Positions 33,036-41,786 of a stretch of 64,000 bases of DNA are shown piece by piece. The notes under the pieces are model-generated. The model saw nothing but the letters and a program-made list of their open reading frames with translations. It did not search any database and was not told the DNA's origin. This DNA is from Bradyrhizobium sp. AUGA SZCCT0283 (GTDB lineage Bacteria > Pseudomonadota > Alphaproteobacteria > Rhizobiales > Xanthobacteraceae): assembly GCF_018130385.1 (NCBI RefSeq), contig NZ_JAFCLU010000029.1, positions 1-64,000 of the forward strand, written 5' to 3'. The translations under genes and the position numbers were made by a program. How positions within the stretch are numbered: position 1 is the stretch's first letter; the number at the start of each line of letters is the position of its first letter.

Positions 33036-34823
33036 TCAGGGGCTTGCGGTCTGTTGCAGCGTATTGAAGCGCGCCTTCTGCTCGTTGCTCAGCGCGGCAT
33101 AGAACTTGTCCAATGCATCTTGCACCCAATCGGCTGCCTCGAGCATGGCCTTGAGCCGCTTCTCCATCGCGTCCAGCCGACCGATCGGCGTAAGCGGCAC
33201 GTCGTCCGGGCAGGCAGCTTGCAGCCCTGCAACCGCCTTCTTGGTCACGTCGCTCAAGCGGTCGAGCGCTTCCTTTTGCTCGCCAGCCGGCCGTACGACA
33301 GCCTCGATCCGTTCGATCGGCAGCTGGGTGAGACTGGATTTCGGATCGCCGCAGCCCTCGGCCTGAGCATTCGCTTCTTGCTGCTGCGAACGCTCGCCGA
33401 TATTCGGGCCGAGCGCGTTGAAACGCGCCTTTTGCTCGTCGTTCAGCGAATTATAAAACTGCTCGAGTGCTGGCCGCACGATCTTGACCGCGTTGAGTGT
33501 GGCGCTTACGCGGTTCGTCATCGCCCGCAAGCGACCGGGCGGCGTCATCGCATAGGAATCGGCGCAGGATTCCTTGAACACGTCGGCAGCCTTTGCCGCG
33601 GCGGCCTTCAACTCATCGAGCAGGGCGCGCTGCTCGGGCGTCGGCCGTACTGCCCGTGTGATCTCCGCGATCGGCCAGGCGGTCACGCCCTTATCCGGAT
33701 CTGCGCACAATTGCCGGAGAGTCCGTGGGCTCACGCTTGCGCGTCCGCGCGCTCGAAAATCGGTGATCGCCGCGCCAGGCTCCGGATATCGGGCGTAGGC
33801 CGAATACGGGCTGTCGGTACCCCAGAACACCGTGTCGACGAAGTCGTCATAAGCGTAGGCCCAATAGCCGGGGTCGTAAGCGGTGGGCCAGAACGTATAT
33901 TCGAAGATGTCAGAATAGGCGTAGGGCCAGAACACCGGGCCGAGCCAGGCCACAAACGCGGCGCGATGACCGCGACGCCAGGCATGGCGGGGAGCCCAAC
34001 CATTTTCCCGGGCCGTGAGCGCCGCCCGGGCTTGCAGGGCATCATTGCTGCGGAACTGTGCGGCAAATCGCCCGCGTGCGGCAGCCTGCATAGCGGCAGT
34101 TCGTTCAGCCGAAGGCTGCGGTCCCAGCCGCTGCAGGCGGGCCTGATCGCTTTGCTGCATGCGCTGCTCACGCTGGAGCAGGCGGTTCTGCGTCTCCAGC
34201 GACCTTTGCTGCGCGCGTTGCGCCCGCAGACCTTCCGGCTTTTGCGACTGCAATTGCTGCACGCGCTGCTGCAAGCGATCGATGCGGTTCTGCCGCTCTG
34301 TGCTCTGGCGCGACAGCATGTCACGCTGCCGCTCCTGCACGATTTGCTGCCGCTGCTGGATGCGCTGCTCGCGCTGCTGTGCACGCGTCTCAATCTGTTC
34401 CTTTCGCGACGGTCGCACAGCGGACGATGCGCCCGGGCTCGATGGCGCGGCGATGCGTGGCTCGGGATGTCGCGTCATCGCCGGTCGCTGCGATGGCGCG
34501 GCGCGATGGATCTCAGGTCGTGGTGCCACAATGTGCGGTGCAGCCGGTCGCGACGGCGCGGCGATACGCGGCGGCGCATGCGGGGCCATAGCTGGACGCT
34601 GCGGCGGGGGCGCTGCACGGAACGACGGCGCGGCGGGTCGCGCCATGGCCGGAGGCGCCGCTGGGCGGGCCATCGCCGGTGGCGGTCCCACTGGCCGGGC
34701 TGCTGGCGCAGCCACGCCACCAGGGCCGTGGCCTCTTCTATCTTGAGCGAACGAGCCGGTGCTCACCGTGATCGCGGAGACACCAAGAAAAAATGCTGCA
34801 ATGCGAGCGCCTGGCGAAAGCAT
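33036..34823 (-). CDS. Large exported LTXXQ/Spy-related protein
   Basis: The 595-residue protein has a signal peptide ending near GSFAQD, then a Pro/Ala-rich segment of MARPAAP-like repeats, a Gln/Arg-rich predicted coiled coil (QQREQRIQQRQQIVQERQ and on), an aromatic stretch rich in Trp and Tyr, and two C-terminal copies of an LTXXQ-like unit (RPTPEQRALLDEL...LNDEQKARFNAL and RPAGEQKEALDRL...LSNEQKARFNTL). Spy/CpxP chaperones have one such unit in about 160 residues. GGGAG upstream supports 34823. The opposite strand is open too but lacks any domain. Function is probably envelope-related. Confidence 0.75.
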   Translation of the reverse strand: MLSPGARIAAFFLGVSAITVSTGSFAQDRRGHGPGGVAAPAARPVGPPPAMARPAAPPAMARPAAPSFRAAPPPQRPAMAPHAPPRIAAPSRPAAPHIVAPRPEIHRAAPSQRPAMTRHPEPRIAAPSSPGASSAVRPSRKEQIETRAQQREQRIQQRQQIVQERQRDMLSRQSTERQNRIDRLQQRVQQLQSQKPEGLRAQRAQQRSLETQNRLLQREQRMQQSDQARLQRLGPQPSAERTAAMQAAARGRFAAQFRSNDALQARAALTARENGWAPRHAWRRGHRAAFVAWLGPVFWPYAYSDIFEYTFWPTAYDPGYWAYAYDDFVDTVFWGTDSPYSAYARYPEPGAAITDFRARGRASVSPRTLRQLCADPDKGVTAWPIAEITRAVRPTPEQRALLDELKAAAAKAADVFKESCADSYAMTPPGRLRAMTNRVSATLNAVKIVRPALEQFYNSLNDEQKARFNALGPNIGERSQQQEANAQAEGCGDPKSSLTQLPIERIEAVVRPAGEQKEALDRLSDVTKKAVAGLQAACPDDVPLTPIGRLDAMEKRLKAMLEAADWVQDALDKFYAALSNEQKARFNTLQQTASP

Positions 34824-34934
34824 GATCTCAACTCCCTCGCCCAAACACATCAACGCGCAAGCGCAGAAATCGTTCGCTCCTCGTCCATGACTTACATTGC
34901 GGTCTTCCGACGCAGGGGCCGGTGAAAATTCGCC

Positions 34935-36155
34935 CTAGCCGACCTCGCACGGCACGTTCAAAAATCCACGGAAGCGCACCCTGCCGCCACGGACCGGCTC
35001 GCCGGCGAGCGCATAATCCGGAAAGCGCGCAAGGAAGCGCGAGATCGAGATCGCGCCTTCGAGCCGCGCCAGCGCCATCCCTGCGCATTGGTGCGCGCCG
35101 GTGCCGAAGGCCAGGTGCCGGTTCGGCGTACGGCCGATATCGAAACGTTCGGGATCGGCGAATTGCGCGGGGTCGCGGTTAGCGGCGCCGATGCACAGCG
35201 TCACCGGCGTGCCCGCTGGCATCGCGATGCCGCCGAGTTCGAACGGCTCGACGGTCATGCGGTTGCCGAGCTGGTTGGAGCTCTCGAACCGCAGCAGTTC
35301 CTCGACCGCGGTCTTGATCAGCGAAGGGTCTTCGATCAGCCGGCGTTTCTCGCTCGCGTGGTTCGACAGCGCCACCAAGCCGTTGCCGATCAAATTGGTG
35401 GTGGTCTCGTGGCCGGCATTGAGCAGGAAGATGCAATTGTGCAGCAATTCCTTCTCCGTCAGCCGCTCGCCATTGTCTTCGCCCTGAATGAGTCGGGTCA
35501 GCACATCGCGGTCGGGATTGCCGGGCTTGGCCCGCCGCCGCGCCACCAGCCCTTCGAGGTACGACAGGAAGTCCTTCACAGCCTTGTTGCCGCGAGCGAA
35601 GGCGTCCGGGCCGATCACCGGCTCCAACGCGCCAAGGATGGCCAGCGACCAGTTGCGCAAGGGCTCGCGCTCGCGCTGGGGCACGTCGAGCAGGTTGCCG
35701 ATCACCTCGATCGGGATCGCGGCGGCGAAATCGTCGATCAGGTCCACCTTGCCCTTGGCGGCGATGGCGTCGAGCAGGCGGTCGACCAGCCGGATCAGAT
35801 CGGGCTCCATGCCGGCGATCGCGCGCGGCGAGAGCGCGCCCATGATCAGGCGGCGGACGCGGGTATGGGCCGGAGGATCGTTGAAGACGAGACTCGTGGT
35901 GTGGTGCTCGTAGAGCAGGGAGGCACCATACTTCGGCGAGAACTCCTTCTTCTTGTCCGACGAGAAGGTTTTGGTGTTCTTGTAGGCTGCGACCAGATCG
36001 TCGTAGCGGGTCAGGAAATACGAGCCGTTCGGCAGCCGCTTGACCGGATCGGTCTCACGCAGCGCGCGATAGGTCGGGTAGGGGTTGGCATAGAACTCCG
36101 GCGTCAGCCTTTCGAGGTCGAATGTAGCCGCCAGTTCGCGCGCATCCAAATTCAT
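34935..36155 (-). CDS. Soluble cytochrome P450 (class I type)
   Basis: The 406-residue protein has the I-helix oxygen motif LNAGHETTTN, the ExxR pair in EELLRFES, NRDPAQFADPERFDIGR and the haem-thiolate loop FGTGAHQCAGM with Cys357. There is no membrane anchor or fused reductase, so it needs a ferredoxin and a ferredoxin reductase. None is adjacent; a palustrisredoxin-reductase-like gene lies at 13195. The start 36155 fits bacterial P450 lengths; a longer frame reaches 36215. The substrate is unknown. Confidence 0.9.
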   Translation of the reverse strand: MNLDARELAATFDLERLTPEFYANPYPTYRALRETDPVKRLPNGSYFLTRYDDLVAAYKNTKTFSSDKKKEFSPKYGASLLYEHHTTSLVFNDPPAHTRVRRLIMGALSPRAIAGMEPDLIRLVDRLLDAIAAKGKVDLIDDFAAAIPIEVIGNLLDVPQREREPLRNWSLAILGALEPVIGPDAFARGNKAVKDFLSYLEGLVARRRAKPGNPDRDVLTRLIQGEDNGERLTEKELLHNCIFLLNAGHETTTNLIGNGLVALSNHASEKRRLIEDPSLIKTAVEELLRFESSNQLGNRMTVEPFELGGIAMPAGTPVTLCIGAANRDPAQFADPERFDIGRTPNRHLAFGTGAHQCAGMALARLEGAISISRFLARFPDYALAGEPVRGGRVRFRGFLNVPCEVG

Positions 36156-36520
36156 GGCCCGCCACACTCTTTGGGAACAATAGGTAGGCGACCGTCTAAT
36201 TAGTCGCAATTGCAACTATCTTAAATGACGTACCTGGCGTCAACTCGGATTGAAGAGATGACGAATGACCGGCGCGCGGCACGGCCAGCGCAGGGTGCTC
36301 GTGGTGAGGCGACGGCCTGCGGTACCGCAGGACCGCCAAGCCATACCGCCACGGCTCCCCGGCCGGGACCACTGGCGGCGCGCTGGGGTTGCAGGCGATC
36401 GGAATGTGCCACAGCTGGTGAGAGCGGGGTTTGCGAAAAACTGGTTTTTAAACAACACCATGAGGGTGTGTTCCTGCTGCCGCAGCGTGCCGAAATTCGA
36501 CGGGTGCGCTGCAATAGATC
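36156..36520. other. Divergent intergenic region between P450 and TetR genes
   Basis: About 365 bases without a convincing gene; small open frames on both strands lack domains or RBSs. A near-perfect dyad GTCGCAATTGCAAC (36203-36216) lies 48 bases above the P450 start and may be an operator. TTAATTAG-like AT-rich DNA around it contrasts with the GC-rich middle part, where nothing was recognised. Confidence 0.45.
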
Positions 36521-36551
36521 CTTGACTTCGTCAAGGTGAGTGATTACTCAC
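36521..36551. promoter_or_regulatory. Stacked palindromes at the TetR-RND promoter
   Basis: CTTGAC-TTC-GTCAAG (36521-36535) is joined directly to GTGAGT-GATT-ACTCAC (36536-36551), both perfect. The second is a classic TetR-type operator shape. TTGACT inside the first can serve as a -35 box. The tract lies 7 bases before the ATG chosen for the TetR gene, which suggests autoregulation of the regulator-pump operon. Confidence 0.6.
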
Positions 36552-36557
36552 GCCCTC

Positions 36558-37259
36558 ATGTCTACCCTGCGCATGACCAGTGACTTGCGGCGGCAATTGA
36601 TCCTGAGTGCCGCCAAGCGATGCTTCGCCCGTAATGGCTTTGCCGGCACCACGACCAAGAGCGTGGCGGCGGCCGCGGCCATTTCGGAAGGGCTGCTGTT
36701 CAAACACTTCCCCTCCAAGGCGGCGCTCTATGCCGAGATACTTGCGGAGGAGTGTGAGGCCGATCCGGATTTCGCACACCTGCTCGACCAGGAGCCTTCA
36801 ACTGCCACACTGGTTGAACTGGTCAAGGGCATGGTTGGCCATTTCATGGAAGTATCCGACGGGTCGGATCAGGAGGAAGCGCAGCGGCTGCGGCTGATGA
36901 CGACCAGCCATCTCGACGACGGCGAGTTCGCGCGTCTGCTCTACGACAAGATCAGCGGCCTGATCGGGCCGGTGTTCACCGCGTCGATCGAAAGCGCCGT
37001 TGCGGCCGGTGACGCGGCGCGGATCGGCAGCGATCCGCTCAACCTGTTCTGGTTCGCCCACCACACCGTGCTGATGGCGGCGCTGACGAGGCTTCCCGCC
37101 GTGCCCTGTCTTTCCTACGGCAACGCCGCCGATCTGGAGCGGCAGCTCTCTCAATTCATCCTGCGCGGTATCGGACTTACCGAGGCCGCAATTGCTTCTC
37201 ATCTGGGCTGCGAGCTGTCACCGAATCCGGGACAATCGGTAACTGCAGAAAGTGCATGA
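36558..37259 (+). CDS. TetR-family regulator of the adjacent RND pump
   Basis: The 233-residue protein has a TetR helix-turn-helix (ILSAAKRCFARNGFAGTTTKSV, then AISEGLLFKHFPSKAALY) and a ligand domain resembling AcrR-type efflux repressors. The start is uncertain: GTG 36540 would lie inside the operator, ATG 36558 and ATG 36573 are alternatives, none with a good RBS. The ATG of the adaptor gene follows its stop by one base, so the repressor and pump are co-transcribed. Confidence 0.85.
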   Translation: MSTLRMTSDLRRQLILSAAKRCFARNGFAGTTTKSVAAAAAISEGLLFKHFPSKAALYAEILAEECEADPDFAHLLDQEPSTATLVELVKGMVGHFMEVSDGSDQEEAQRLRLMTTSHLDDGEFARLLYDKISGLIGPVFTASIESAVAAGDAARIGSDPLNLFWFAHHTVLMAALTRLPAVPCLSYGNAADLERQLSQFILRGIGLTEAAIASHLGCELSPNPGQSVTAESA

Positions 37260-37260
37260 C

Positions 37261-38454
37261 ATGAATATCGTGACTGAACCCAAACTTTCGGGAAAGCCGA
37301 TCGCCGACAAGCCGCACAAGCGGCCGGTCCGGCTGGTGCGCTGGTTCATCGTCGTGGGGACGATGCTGGCCTTGCTGGTCGGCGGCCTGGTCTGGTTCAA
37401 CTACTTCCGCGGCAAGATGATCGCGCAGTTCTTCGCGAACAACAAGCCGCCGGCGGTGAGCGTCAACGTTGCCGTGGCGAAGTCCGAGACCATTCCGAAC
37501 CTCCTGACCGCGGTTGGCGATCTCGCCGCCGTGCATCAGGTTAACGTCACGTCGGACGTCAACGGACGCATCACCGACATCATGTTCTCGCCCGGTGCCA
37601 GCGTGAAGGCGGGCACGCCGCTGGTGCAGTTGTTCGACGGTCCGGAGCAGGGGGACCTTGCCAACTTCAAGGCACAACAGCGGGTGGCGCAGATATCGCT
37701 GGATCGCGCCAAGCAACTGGCCGAGCGCCAGGTCGGACCGCAGGCGACGGTGGATACGGCGCAGGCCGCGTTCGATCAGGCCAGCGCCGGCATCGCCAAG
37801 ACGGAAGCCATCATCTCGCAGAAGCTGGTGCGGGCGCCGTTCGATGGCGAGCTCGGCGTTCGCAAGGTCGAGGTCGGACAATATCTGACCGCGGGCACGC
37901 AGATCGTCTCGCTGACCGATCTGTCTGTGCTGTTTGCGAACTTCACCGTGACCGAGAAGGATTCCGGCCAGCTCAAGGTCGGCCAGATCGTTCGTATCGC
38001 CGTCGATGCCTATCCCGATCGCACCTTCGAGGGCAAGATCACCACCATCGAGCCGCAGATCGCGACCGAGACGCGCAACATCCGCGTGCAGGCGACGATC
38101 CAGAATCCGGACAAGATCCTCAAGCCCGGCATGTTCACAACCACCACGGTGGTGTTGCCGGACAAACCGCCGGTCATCACCGTGCCCGAAACCGCGGTCG
38201 ACTACACGCTCTATGGCGACTCGGTCTACCTCCTCAACGAGAAGAAGGAGGAAGACGGCAAGACCAGCCTGACGGTCACGCGGACCTTCGTGCAGACCGG
38301 CAAGCGCGTCGAAGGGCGGGCTGAAATTCTGAAAGGTTTGAAGGACGGCGACCGCGTCGTGGCGGTCGGCCAGCTCAAGCTGCAATCGGGAGCGGCCGTG
38401 ACGATCTCGAACGATCCGACGCCGCCGATCCCGGCGAAGCCGCCGCGCTACTGA
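37261..38454 (+). CDS. RND efflux periplasmic adaptor (MFP/HlyD type)
   Basis: The 397-residue protein has one N-terminal transmembrane anchor (about 22-42), a split lipoyl domain (VNVTSDVNGRITDIMFSPG, and VRAPFDGELGVRKVEVGQY), a short helical hairpin and beta-barrel domains. It links the inner-membrane pump to an outer-membrane channel. No TolC-like gene follows, so a channel from elsewhere must be used. It lies 101 bases before the pump gene. Confidence 0.9.
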   Translation: MNIVTEPKLSGKPIADKPHKRPVRLVRWFIVVGTMLALLVGGLVWFNYFRGKMIAQFFANNKPPAVSVNVAVAKSETIPNLLTAVGDLAAVHQVNVTSDVNGRITDIMFSPGASVKAGTPLVQLFDGPEQGDLANFKAQQRVAQISLDRAKQLAERQVGPQATVDTAQAAFDQASAGIAKTEAIISQKLVRAPFDGELGVRKVEVGQYLTAGTQIVSLTDLSVLFANFTVTEKDSGQLKVGQIVRIAVDAYPDRTFEGKITTIEPQIATETRNIRVQATIQNPDKILKPGMFTTTTVVLPDKPPVITVPETAVDYTLYGDSVYLLNEKKEEDGKTSLTVTRTFVQTGKRVEGRAEILKGLKDGDRVVAVGQLKLQSGAAVTISNDPTPPIPAKPPRY

Positions 38455-38555
38455 CACATGATTGCGGCCTAGAGGGGCCGCGATGGCGAAAGGCGGGCAG
38501 CGGTCCTGGAGAAGGACCGCGCCCGAAAATGCTGAACTCAGCGGGATAATTTGCG

Positions 38556-41500
38556 ATGGCCTTAACCGATATTTTCATCAAGCGTCCGGTCCTGTCGGTC
38601 GTCGTCAGCCTGCTGATCCTCCTGATCGGTCTCAGGGCCGCCAGCGTATTGCCGATCCGGCAATATCCGAAGTTGTCGAACACGGTGATCAACGTCACCA
38701 CCGTCTATCCAGGCGCGTCGGCTAACCTGATTCAGGGCTTCATCACCACACCCATCGAGCAGGCGGTCGCCTCCGCCGAGGGCGTCGATTACATCACCTC
38801 GTCATCGGTGCAGGGCACCAGCACGATTCAGGTCTACATCAAGCTCAATTTCGATCCGAACCAGGCGCTGACCGAAGTTCTCGCCAAGGTGAATTCGGTC
38901 AAATACCTGATCCCGAAGGAATCGAACGATCCGATCGTAACCAAGACGACCGGCCAGACCACGGCCGTGATGTATCTCGGCTTCTCCAGCGACGAGCTCT
39001 CGGGCTCGGCGATCTCCGATTATCTGACGCGCGTGGTGCAGCCGGTGCTGTCGACGGTCGACGGCGTGGCGTCGGCCGACATTCTCGGCGGGCAAACGTT
39101 CGCGATGCGGCTGTGGCTCGATCCGGTGCGGATGGCGGGGCGTGGCGTGTCGCCGAGCGACGTCTCGGCGGCGATCTCTGCCAACAACTTCCAGGCCGCG
39201 GCCGGCCAGGCCAAGGGCTATTTCATCGTCTCGAACGTTCAGACCAATACCGACCTGCGAAACCTCGAGCAGTTCAAGAAGATGATCGTCAAGTCCAAGG
39301 ACGGCGGCTTCGTGCGGATCGAGGATATCGCAACCGTTGAACTCGCCGCCCAAAGCTCGGATGCGAGCGTTGCATTCAGCGGCGAGCGCGCGATCTTCAT
39401 CGGCGTGCAGGCGACGCCACAGGGCAATCCGCTGACGCTGGTCAAGGGCGTGCGCGCGCTGTTTCCGGAGCTCGAACGCAATTTGCCGCCGTCGATGAAG
39501 ATGAAGGTGGCTTACGATTCCACCAAGTTCATTCAGTCGTCGATCGACGAGGTGAAGAACACGCTGATCGAGGCGGTGCTGATCGTCGTGGTCGTGATCT
39601 TCCTGTTCCTGGCCTCGTTCCGCTCGGTCATCATCCCCGTGGTCACGATTCCGCTGTCGCTGATCGGCGTCTGCAGCCTGATGCTGGCGATGGGCTTCAG
39701 CTTCAACCTGCTGACGCTGCTGGCGATGGTGCTGGCGATCGGGCTCGTGGTCGACGACGCCATCGTGGTGGTCGAGAACATCCACCGCCATCTGGAGGAA
39801 GGAAAGACGCCGGTACAGGCGTCGCTGCAGGGCGCGCGCGAAATTGTCGGTCCCGTGATCTCGATGACGATCACACTGGCGGCCGTGTACGCGCCGATCG
39901 GCTTCCTCGGCGGCCTGACCGGTTCGCTGTTCCGCGAATTCGCCTTCACGCTGGCGGGCTCGGTGATCGTCTCGGGCGTGATTGCGCTGACGCTGTCGCC
40001 GATGATGTGCTCGGTGCTGCTCAAGAGCGCGGACGAGGGACGGTTTGCCAGGCTGGTCAACCGCGTGTTCGGCGCGATGACGCGCTGGTATGGGCGGCAG
40101 CTCGACCGCTCGCTCGACTATCGGCCGATCACCGGCGTGTTCGCGCTGACGATCCTCGGTCTGGTCGGCTTCCTTTATATGAACACCTCCAAGGAGCTGG
40201 CACCCGAGGAAGACCAGGGCATCGTGTTCTCGGTGACCAAGGCGCCGAAATACGCCAATATCGACTACGTCGATTTCTACGGCGAAAAGCTCGACAAGGC
40301 GTTTGCCAAATTTCCCGAAACCGACCTGCGCTTCGTCCTGAACGGCATCAACGGGCCGCAAGGCGGCATCGCCGGCATGCTGCTCAAGCCGTGGGACGAG
40401 CGTACGCGTTCCTCGATCAAGCTGAAGCCGCTGGTGCAGGCCGAGATCAGCAAAATCGAAGGCGTCCAGGCGTTCGCGTTCAACCTGCCGCCGCTCCCGG
40501 GCGGGCCGGGTGGTTTGCCGGTGCAGATGGTGATCAACTCGACCTCCGGCTTCCAGACTGTCTATGAGCAGATGGAGAAGCTGAAGGACGCGGCGCGCAA
40601 GAGCGGCCTGTTCATCGTCTCCGACAGCGATCTCAACTTCAATCAGCCGGTGGTGCGCGTCTCCGTCGACCGTTCCAAGGCGAGCGACCTCGGCATCAAC
40701 ATGGCGCAGGTCGGCGCCACACTGCAGACGCTGCTGGGCGGCAACTACGTCAACCGCTTCAACCTCGAGGGACGATCCTATCAGGTGATCCCGCAGGTGC
40801 CGCGCGGCATGCGGCTGTCGCCGGAATCGCTCGGCGGGTATTATGTCCCGACCAACACCGGACAGTTGGTGCCGCTGTCGACCATCGTGTCGATCGAGAC
40901 GGCCACCGATCCGAACTCGCTGACGCATTACAACCAGCTCAACTCCGCGACCTTCTCGGCGGTGCCGATGCCGGGCGTGACGGTCGGGCAGGCGGTGGAC
41001 TTCCTGGAGGGCGAAGCGAAGAAGATGCCGGCCGGCTTCGGTCACGACTATCTGGCCGATTCCCGCCAATATGTGCAGGAAGGCAACCAGCTTGCGATCA
41101 CCTTCGGCTTCGCGCTGATCATCATCTTCCTGGTGCTGGCGGCGCAGTTCGAAAGCTTGCGGGATCCGCTGGTCATCATGATCAGCGTTCCCATGGCGAT
41201 CGTTGGCGCCTTGATCCCGCTGTTCTTCGGCATGGCGACCATCAACATCTACACCCAGGTCGGGTTGCTGACGCTGGTCGGTCTCATCACCAAGCACGGC
41301 ATCCTGATGGTGGAGTTCGCCAACGAATTGCAGCTCAAGGAAGGTCTCGACAAGCGATCGGCAATCGAGATGGCGGCCCGCATCCGGCTGCGTCCTATCC
41401 TGATGACGACGGCGGCGATGGTCACCGGCCTGATCCCGCTGCTGACGGCAACCGGCGCGGGCGCGGCCAGCCGCTTCTCGATCGGTCTCGTGGTGGTCGC

Positions 41501-41651
41501 GGGCATGTCGATCGGCACGCTGTTCACTCTGTTCGTGCTGCCGGCGGTCTATGTCTGGATGGCCACCGACCACCAGGCGAAGGCCGGCTCGGAGCGGACC
41601 AAGGAGATCGCCGATTTCGATCTCGGGAGATCGGCGCTCAAACCGACCTGA
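38556..41651 (+). CDS. RND-family multidrug efflux pump, inner-membrane subunit
   Basis: The 1031-residue protein is a full-length AcrB/MexF-type pump: FIKRPVLSVVVS at the N-terminus, the TM4 proton-relay acids in GLVVDDAIVVVEN, the TM10 lysine in GLITKHGILMVEFANEL and duplicated periplasmic loops with GGLTGSLFREFAFTLAGS. It should export drugs or lipophilic compounds using the proton gradient. Regulated with TetR and adaptor genes upstream. A terminator follows at 41680. Confidence 0.93.
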   Translation: MALTDIFIKRPVLSVVVSLLILLIGLRAASVLPIRQYPKLSNTVINVTTVYPGASANLIQGFITTPIEQAVASAEGVDYITSSSVQGTSTIQVYIKLNFDPNQALTEVLAKVNSVKYLIPKESNDPIVTKTTGQTTAVMYLGFSSDELSGSAISDYLTRVVQPVLSTVDGVASADILGGQTFAMRLWLDPVRMAGRGVSPSDVSAAISANNFQAAAGQAKGYFIVSNVQTNTDLRNLEQFKKMIVKSKDGGFVRIEDIATVELAAQSSDASVAFSGERAIFIGVQATPQGNPLTLVKGVRALFPELERNLPPSMKMKVAYDSTKFIQSSIDEVKNTLIEAVLIVVVVIFLFLASFRSVIIPVVTIPLSLIGVCSLMLAMGFSFNLLTLLAMVLAIGLVVDDAIVVVENIHRHLEEGKTPVQASLQGAREIVGPVISMTITLAAVYAPIGFLGGLTGSLFREFAFTLAGSVIVSGVIALTLSPMMCSVLLKSADEGRFARLVNRVFGAMTRWYGRQLDRSLDYRPITGVFALTILGLVGFLYMNTSKELAPEEDQGIVFSVTKAPKYANIDYVDFYGEKLDKAFAKFPETDLRFVLNGINGPQGGIAGMLLKPWDERTRSSIKLKPLVQAEISKIEGVQAFAFNLPPLPGGPGGLPVQMVINSTSGFQTVYEQMEKLKDAARKSGLFIVSDSDLNFNQPVVRVSVDRSKASDLGINMAQVGATLQTLLGGNYVNRFNLEGRSYQVIPQVPRGMRLSPESLGGYYVPTNTGQLVPLSTIVSIETATDPNSLTHYNQLNSATFSAVPMPGVTVGQAVDFLEGEAKKMPAGFGHDYLADSRQYVQEGNQLAITFGFALIIIFLVLAAQFESLRDPLVIMISVPMAIVGALIPLFFGMATINIYTQVGLLTLVGLITKHGILMVEFANELQLKEGLDKRSAIEMAARIRLRPILMTTAAMVTGLIPLLTATGAGAASRFSIGLVVVAGMSIGTLFTLFVLPAVYVWMATDHQAKAGSERTKEIADFDLGRSALKPT

Positions 41652-41679
41652 GCCGTCTCGCGCGGCAAGAAGTTACGGG

Positions 41680-41714
41680 CGACGGCAGCGGAGATCACTG
41701 CCGTCGCTTTTTTC
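41680..41714 (+). terminator. Rho-independent terminator of the RND operon
   Basis: GCGACGGCAG (41680-41689) pairs with CTGCCGTCGC (41699-41708), loop of nine, followed by six T. It begins 28 bases after the pump stop. Confidence 0.9.
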
Positions 41715-41786
41715 GTGTCGGGGGTGTGCGGCCCCCGGCGACGCGGTCGGCTCTCCATGCTAGGAAACAAGAAAAAGGGAGCCAAC

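Noticed and set aside
32979..34925. 648-codon plus-strand open frame opposite the LTXXQ protein
   Set aside because: No signal peptide, domain or RBS; Arg/Leu/Cys-rich translation. The minus-strand frame has a signal peptide, RBS and two LTXXQ-like units.
36221..36539. Small open frames in the P450-TetR spacer
   Set aside because: No RBS, no domain, and low-complexity translation on both strands.
38802..41573. 923-codon open frame on the minus strand opposite the RND pump gene
   Set aside because: It is the GC-rich antisense shadow of a full-length, motif-complete pump gene; its translation is His/Arg/Asp-rich low complexity with no domain.
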